Part shown: positions 6,549-10,658 of the stretch, one piece after another
Position numbering within the stretch: position 1 is the first letter of the stretch
Layout: the number at the start of each line of letters is the position of its first letter
From: Geosporobacter sp040797825
GTDB taxonomy: Bacteria > Bacillota > Clostridia > Peptostreptococcales > Thermotaleaceae
Length of the DNA: 10,658 bases
Direction of reading: 5' to 3'
Assembly (NCBI GenBank): GCA_040797825.1
Contig: JBFNEZ010000137.1
Location: 1-10,658, forward strand
Program-made: the position numbers and the translations under genes
The notes under the pieces: generated by a model
What the model was told of the DNA's origin: nothing
The model's database searches: none
The model's input: only the letters and a program-made list of their open reading frames with translations

Positions 6549-9224
6549 TTACTTATTCCCGCAACATTTTTTATATTTTTTACCGCTGCCGCAGGGGCAG
6601 GGATCATTTCTGCCAATACTGTCATTCTTCACTACCGGCTTCTTTCCTGCTTCACCGTCTCCACTGCTGGTAGCAGTTACCTCCACCACCTGTTTTCTTT
6701 GGGTTTGGGTCTCAACGGTAACACTAAAGAGATACCGCAGGGTATCCTCCTGGATGCTCTTAATCATGGCTTCAAACATATCAAAGCCTTCCACTTGATA
6801 GGCTCTTACCGGGTCTTCCTGTCCATAGGCTCTTAAGCCAATCCCTTGGCGGAGCTGATCCATGGCATCGATATGATCCATCCATTTGGTATCCACCACA
6901 CGCAGGAGCATGACACGCTCCAACTCACGCATCCGCTCTTCTCCTACTTCCTCTTCCTTTTTACTATAAACAGCTTCTGCAACCTCAAGGACTCTCCCCT
7001 TCAGGTCTTCCTTTGTAAGACTTTCAATATCTTCAAACTCCAAGCTTCCCTTGGGCATAAATATGCCATGGAGATAGTCTTCCATTCCTTTTAAATCCCA
7101 TTCCTCTGGGTATTTGGCTTCAGCAGTGTATATTTCGATGACGCCATCCACCATATTTTCCAGCATACCCATCACGTGCTCCCGGAGGTTTTCTCCCTCT
7201 AACACACGCTTCCTCTCTTTATAGATGATATCTCTTTGTTTGTTCATTACATCATCATATTGGAGGACATGCTTTCGAATGGAGAAGTTTCTTCCCTCTA
7301 CCCTTTTTTGTGCTGTTTCAATGGACTTACTCAAAAGTCCCGCTTCTATGGCTTCCTCATCATCCATTCCCAGCTTTTCTACAATGCCCATGATTTTCTC
7401 TCCGCCAAATAGGCGCATTAAATCATCCTCTAAGGAAATATAAAACTGGGAAGAACCTGGGTCTCCCTGACGTCCAGCACGGCCCCGCAGCTGATTGTCA
7501 ATCCGGCGGGATTCATGCCTTTCTGTACCAATAATGTGGAGTCCCCCAGCAGCCAATACCTTATCATGCTCTTGATCAGTATTTGCCTTGATTTCCTTAT
7601 ATATCTGCTGATAGAGCTCTCTAGCAGCAATTAATTCTGGATCCTCTATTGGCGCATAGCCCGTAACCATAGAAAGCACCGCTTCTCCATAGCCTCGTTT
7701 GCGCATCTCCTTTAAAGCCATAAACTCAGGATTTCCACCTAGTACAATGTCGGTTCCACGACCTGCCATGTTGGTAGCAATGGTCACAGCTCCAAAATGT
7801 CCTGCCTGAGCAACAATCTCTGCCTCCCGCTCATGATGCTTGGCATTTAACACTTCATGGGGAATCCCTTGACGCTTTAATAGGCTGCTGATCAACTCTG
7901 AACGCTCAATGGATATGGTACCTACCAGCACGGGCTGTCCTGTTTTATACTTTTCTACGATTTGATTCACCACCGCACGGAATTTCCCCATCTCCGTCTT
8001 ATAGACCGCATCGGGCAAATCCTTTCGCTGGATTTGTTTATTGGTTGGGATGATGACTACATCCATGTTATAGATGTGTTTAAACTCATCTTCCTCAGTT
8101 TTCGCTGTTCCTGTCATACCAGCCAGTTTGTTGTACATCCTAAAATAGTTTTGCAATGTAATGGTAGCCAGGGTCTTAGATTCCCGCTGAACCTCCAAGC
8201 CTTCCTTTACTTCAATGGCCTGATGCAATCCTTCACTATAGCGTCTTCCAAACATCAGCCGTCCTGTGAATTCGTCTACAATGACGATTTCTCCGTCCTT
8301 AACCACATAGTCCTTGTCCAGCTTCATCAGCTGATGGGCCTTTAGAGCTTGATTAATATGATGGGCGGTCTCCATATTCTCAGGATCTCCAAGGTTCTCA
8401 AGGCCAAAGAACTTCTCAGCCTTCTCATCCCCTATATCGGTCAATACCACCGTATGGGCCTTCTCATCCACCGTAAAATCCGCTTCCTTTTTCAAGGTCT
8501 TTACAAATTGATCGGCAATAAAATACATCTTCGTAGATTTCTCACCTGCTCCAGAGATAATCAAAGGAGTTCTGGCCTCATCTACCAAGATACTGTCTAC
8601 CTCATCCACAATAGCAAAATTTAAATCTCGCTGAACCATTTCCTCTCTATAAATCACCATATTGTCCCGCAAATAATCAAATCCAAACTCATTGTTGGTT
8701 CCATAGGTGATATCGCAGTTATAGGCTGCTTGGCGTTCTTGATTATTCAGACCATGAATGATGCATCCCACGGAAAGCCCTAGGAACTCATAGATCTTGC
8801 CCATCCAGTCCTTATCCCGTTTCGCCAGGTAGTCATTGACAGTCACCACATGAACCCCTTTTCCCTCTAGGGCATTGAGATAGACAGGCAGGGTAGCTAC
8901 CAAGGTTTTTCCTTCACCGGTTTTCATCTCAGCAATCCGTCCTTGGTGAAGCACCAACCCCCCCAGCATCTGTACTGGAAAGTGCTTCATACCCAAGGTC
9001 CTCCAGGAAGCTTCTCGGACTACGGCAAAGGCTTCTGGCAAAATATCATCCAAGGTTTTTCCCTGCTGGAGCTGTTCTTTCAAGTAAAGGGTTTTGTTCC
9101 GTAGATCTATGTCACTAAGTTTCGCAATATCCGGCTCTAAAGCTTCAATTTGATGAACGGTTTTTAAAAGTCGTTTTACTTCTCTATCATTAAAACTACC
9201 GAAAATCTTCTCCAAAAAACTCAT
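6549..9224 (-). CDS. secA: SecA, preprotein translocase ATPase
   Basis: An 891-residue SecA motor, which binds SecYEG at the membrane and drives unfolded secretory proteins across it by ATP hydrolysis. Visible parts: Walker A TGEGKT (102-107), Walker B DEVD (207-210) followed by EARTPLIISG, the preprotein cross-linking region (about 220-365), the second nucleotide-binding fold with TNMAGRGTD (484-492) and GTERHESRRIDNQLRGRAGRQGDPG-type motif VI (566-590), the helical scaffold/wing region, and a C-terminal zinc-binding SEC-C motif, Cys876-x-Cys878-x8-Cys887-Cys888. About 55 residues separate TNMAGRGTDIVLGG from GGLHIIGTERHE, as in E. coli and unlike the short B. subtilis protein (841 residues). 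I start at ATG 9224 because AGGAG sits 7 bases upstream; an ATG five codons earlier overlaps that site. It heads secA-prfB. Confidence 0.98.
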   Translation of the reverse strand: MSFLEKIFGSFNDREVKRLLKTVHQIEALEPDIAKLSDIDLRNKTLYLKEQLQQGKTLDDILPEAFAVVREASWRTLGMKHFPVQMLGGLVLHQGRIAEMKTGEGKTLVATLPVYLNALEGKGVHVVTVNDYLAKRDKDWMGKIYEFLGLSVGCIIHGLNNQERQAAYNCDITYGTNNEFGFDYLRDNMVIYREEMVQRDLNFAIVDEVDSILVDEARTPLIISGAGEKSTKMYFIADQFVKTLKKEADFTVDEKAHTVVLTDIGDEKAEKFFGLENLGDPENMETAHHINQALKAHQLMKLDKDYVVKDGEIVIVDEFTGRLMFGRRYSEGLHQAIEVKEGLEVQRESKTLATITLQNYFRMYNKLAGMTGTAKTEEDEFKHIYNMDVVIIPTNKQIQRKDLPDAVYKTEMGKFRAVVNQIVEKYKTGQPVLVGTISIERSELISSLLKRQGIPHEVLNAKHHEREAEIVAQAGHFGAVTIATNMAGRGTDIVLGGNPEFMALKEMRKRGYGEAVLSMVTGYAPIEDPELIAARELYQQIYKEIKANTDQEHDKVLAAGGLHIIGTERHESRRIDNQLRGRAGRQGDPGSSQFYISLEDDLMRLFGGEKIMGIVEKLGMDDEEAIEAGLLSKSIETAQKRVEGRNFSIRKHVLQYDDVMNKQRDIIYKERKRVLEGENLREHVMGMLENMVDGVIEIYTAEAKYPEEWDLKGMEDYLHGIFMPKGSLEFEDIESLTKEDLKGRVLEVAEAVYSKKEEEVGEERMRELERVMLLRVVDTKWMDHIDAMDQLRQGIGLRAYGQEDPVRAYQVEGFDMFEAMIKSIQEDTLRYLFSVTVETQTQRKQVVEVTATSSGDGEAGKKPVVKNDSIGRNDPCPCGSGKKYKKCCGNK

Positions 9225-9248
9225 CTTCTCACTCCTCATAAAATCTAA

Positions 9249-9294
9249 ATAATACTCTAGTTATCATTTTAACACAACCTTTTTCTCCTGAAAA
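9249..9294 (-). promoter_or_regulatory. candidate sigma-A promoter(s) for secA
   Basis: Two overlapping candidates lie on the minus strand upstream of secA. The better is TTTTCA (9294-9289), 17 bases, then TAAAAT (9271-9266) preceded by TGT, an extended -10. The second is TTGTGT, 17 bases, then TATTAT (9254-9249). The first -35 lies inside the T-rich tail of the preceding gene's terminator, so the terminator and promoter share sequence. Motif reading only. Confidence 0.45.
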
Positions 9295-9324
9295 GGAAAA
9301 AGGAAGATGAACCGCTTCTTCCTT
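9291..9324 (-). terminator. probable Rho-independent terminator after the DUF5317-like gene
   Basis: On the minus strand AAGGAAGA (9324-9317) pairs perfectly with TCTTCCTT (9307-9300) across a 9-base loop, followed by TTTCCTTTT. The stem begins within the TAA of the upstream gene. Only three of eight pairs are GC, so it may be leaky and let some transcription continue into secA. Confidence 0.6.
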
Positions 9325-9916
9325 ATATTGTGCCTTTATATCCAAATTTTATCATTCTACTTCTAGAATGCAAGTGATTTTTTGTCATTTCTCCATAGAT
9401 AAATAGAATTAATCCCAAGGTAATAAATAAATCCCCAATGCTGATTACCTTTGAAAGGGGGTACGGCTTTGGAATAACAATAAACTTTGCCAAGTATTGA
9501 CTCCAATTACCAGTGGTCTCTAAAGCCATAAAGTTGGTCACCCTTCCGCTGACAATGGCTTCTATCAGATCTTCCATTCCTGCTAACCTTAGTCCCTCTA
9601 TAGAGATTGGCATCCTCCAGCCATTTAAAAGAATGACCAGTAAATTGAGTACCAATCCTATCAACAATACCTTAGAGCCTTTTTTATCCAAATTGAGTAC
9701 CAAAAGGCCCACCAATATCATAATCGATAGACCATAAGTATAGGTTTGAACATAGCTTAAAAAAGAAAAACGCTGAAATAAAGCAGGAGATATTTGAATA
9801 AAAAAAGCGATAAAAATCAAAGGCCAAGCACGAAGTGACACATGGGCCAAATTAGAAAATCTTCCCTTTCGTACTTTTCCCAGTATAAATCCAATGATGC
9901 CGCCCTCTAATAACAA
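9323..9916 (-). CDS. DUF5317-like four-helix membrane protein (downstream paralog)
   Basis: A 197-residue integral membrane protein of unknown function, assigned to the DUF5317 type from recalled family features. Four hydrophobic helices are visible (about 30-48, 60-76, 82-98, 156-176). Conserved landmarks shared with the neighbouring paralog are an N-terminal GxxxGKxRxG patch, a Trp-Pro-Leu at the start of helix 1, NGWRMP (98-103) after helix 3, and KPYPLSKVISIGD (150-162) leading into helix 4. No enzyme motif or signal peptide is seen. The start is TTG at 9916, supported by GGGAGG 9 bases upstream and by exact N-terminal alignment with the paralog. It has its own candidate promoter, a palindrome in its leader, and a terminator at its stop, so it looks monocistronic. 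Real gene: near certain; family name: likely; function: unknown. Confidence 0.88.
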   Translation of the reverse strand: MLLEGGIIGFILGKVRKGRFSNLAHVSLRAWPLIFIAFFIQISPALFQRFSFLSYVQTYTYGLSIMILVGLLVLNLDKKGSKVLLIGLVLNLLVILLNGWRMPISIEGLRLAGMEDLIEAIVSGRVTNFMALETTGNWSQYLAKFIVIPKPYPLSKVISIGDLFITLGLILFIYGEMTKNHLHSRSRMIKFGYKGTI

Positions 9917-9947
9917 ATTTTATCGCCTCCCATAATCTAGTTCTTGT

Positions 9948-9963
9948 GTATCATAAATGATAC
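9948..9963. promoter_or_regulatory. perfect inverted repeat at the predicted transcription start
   Basis: GTATCAT-AA-ATGATAC is a perfect 7-bp inverted repeat with a 2-base centre. It begins about 8 bases after the candidate -10 box of the downstream DUF5317-like gene, so it covers roughly positions +1 to +16 of the predicted transcript. It could be a repressor operator, or a small 5' hairpin (6 bp, four-base loop) in the RNA. I do not recognise it as the site of a named regulator. Confidence 0.5.
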
Positions 9964-9970
9964 CAACTCT

Positions 9971-10000
9971 ATTGTAACATTTTTTTTCTGCTTTTTTCGA
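9971..10000 (-). promoter_or_regulatory. candidate promoter for the downstream DUF5317-like gene
   Basis: On the minus strand TGT-TACAAT (9979-9971) is an extended -10 box with 5 of 6 matches. A weak -35, TCGAAA (10000-9995), lies 18 bases upstream, and the spacer holds a run of eight A. It lies between the terminator of the upstream paralog and the inverted repeat. The -10 is good; the -35 is poor. Confidence 0.5.
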
Positions 10001-10020
10001 TAATTTTTTGTAAAATTACT

Positions 10021-10060
10021 AAAAAAAGAGCAAAAACCTCCCCAGTACTTAAAGGAGGCT
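10021..10060 (-). terminator. Rho-independent terminator after the upstream DUF5317-like gene
   Basis: On the minus strand AGCCTCC (10060-10054) pairs with GGAGGTT (10041-10035), a 7-bp stem with one G-U pair and a 12-base loop. It is followed by TTTGCTCTTTTTTT. It begins one base after the stop codon of the upstream gene, so the two paralogs are probably transcribed separately. Confidence 0.78.
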
Positions 10061-10061
10061 G

Positions 10062-10658
10062 TCATATACTATATTTAGACTCTTGAGAAGTGCTCGTTCC
10101 TATTTTTTCCTTCATCTTTTCCTGAGTAAATAAGGCTATGCCTCCGATCATAACTATGTCACCCATACTCAAGCTTTTAGGAAAGGGGTAAGGCTTTCGC
10201 AAAGGGAGAATATCCCCCAGCAGCTTGAGCCTGGTTTCTTCATCCATCACCCGATGCACCATATCTTTGCCATTCTCTAATCTCTCTATAGTCGTCTTGT
10301 ATAATTCTCTGTCGATCTCCCTTATATCTACAGGCATTTGGCCTCCGTTGGCCATGATAACCATGAAGTTTAGCAGAATCCCTAGGAATATCCACTTAAA
10401 TCCCCGCTCTTGACGGTTTAGATAAAGAGACCAAAAAAGAAGACCATAGGTGAGAAGGTGTATAAACCATAGGTTTTGGGTTACCCAGGCGGCAGCAGGC
10501 TCAATTTCTTTTTGAAGCAGATATCCAGCAGCAATTTCAATCCAAGCGGAAGCTATCATCAACGGCCAGCCTTTGATATGAATATGGATGAGATTCTTTA
10601 TTTTTCCTCCTCGAAGCTTTCCAACCAATATACCACTTCCTAAGGATTCAACCAGCAT
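10062..10658 (-). CDS. DUF5317-like four-helix membrane protein (upstream paralog)
   Basis: A 198-residue membrane protein that aligns end to end with the adjacent 197-residue protein, with clear but low identity. Hydrophobic helices lie near 30-48, 61-80, 88-104 and 165-177. It shares the GKLRGG patch, the Trp-Pro-Leu opening of helix 1, NGGQMPV (104-110) and KPYPFPKSLSMGD (155-167). The stretch between the last two landmarks (about 111-154) is polar and charged, probably a loop on one side of the membrane. The ATG is the very last codon of the window, so its ribosome binding site is not visible; the N-terminal match to the paralog (MLLEGG against MLVESL, in register) suggests this is the true start. 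Function unknown; DUF5317 membership is inferred from remembered family features. Confidence 0.87.
   Translation of the reverse strand: MLVESLGSGILVGKLRGGKIKNLIHIHIKGWPLMIASAWIEIAAGYLLQKEIEPAAAWVTQNLWFIHLLTYGLLFWSLYLNRQERGFKWIFLGILLNFMVIMANGGQMPVDIREIDRELYKTTIERLENGKDMVHRVMDEETRLKLLGDILPLRKPYPFPKSLSMGDIVMIGGIALFTQEKMKEKIGTSTSQESKYSI

Noticed and set aside
7962..8345. 127-codon plus-strand open frame inside secA
   Set aside because: It is antisense to a strongly conserved secA segment, with no domain signature; a reading-frame shadow. The same applies to the other plus-strand frames.

Overview
The window reads as ordinary chromosome of a low-GC Gram-positive anaerobe, most likely in Clostridia (an Alkaliphilus-like lineage is a guess, not a determination). 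The reasons are AGGAGG-type ribosome binding sites, U-tailed intrinsic terminators, a PpaX-type phosphatase, and two DUF5317-like membrane proteins. All seven genes lie on the minus strand, so transcription runs from high to low coordinates. I see no tRNA, rRNA, CRISPR array, transposase or phage gene, and no stretch above 300 bases lacks a gene.

In order of transcription: (1) two adjacent, diverged four-helix membrane proteins of the DUF5317 type (10658-10062 and 9916-9323), each with its own terminator and with a promoter plus a perfect inverted repeat between them; (2) secA (9224-6549), the protein-export ATPase, with its own candidate promoter, followed after 15 bases by prfB (6533-5435). 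prfB encodes peptide release factor 2 and must be read through a +1 programmed frameshift at an in-frame TGA; a strong hairpin overlaps its stop codon and ends this unit; (3) a single dCache-type chemoreceptor gene (5295-3019) whose protein ends in an unusual repetitive Glu/Val tail, followed by a terminator; (4) tex (2837-678) and a ppaX-like HAD phosphatase (655-11), 22 bases apart and probably co-transcribed.

The genes do not form one pathway. secA-prfB and tex-ppaX are housekeeping pairs, and the chemoreceptor has no che genes beside it. I found no convincing new biological system. The parts most worth a second look are the in-frame pentad/hexad repeat tail of the chemoreceptor, the odd two-codon reading frame overlapping its ribosome binding site, the palindrome sitting at the predicted transcription start of a DUF5317 gene, and the DUF5317 pair itself, whose function is unknown.
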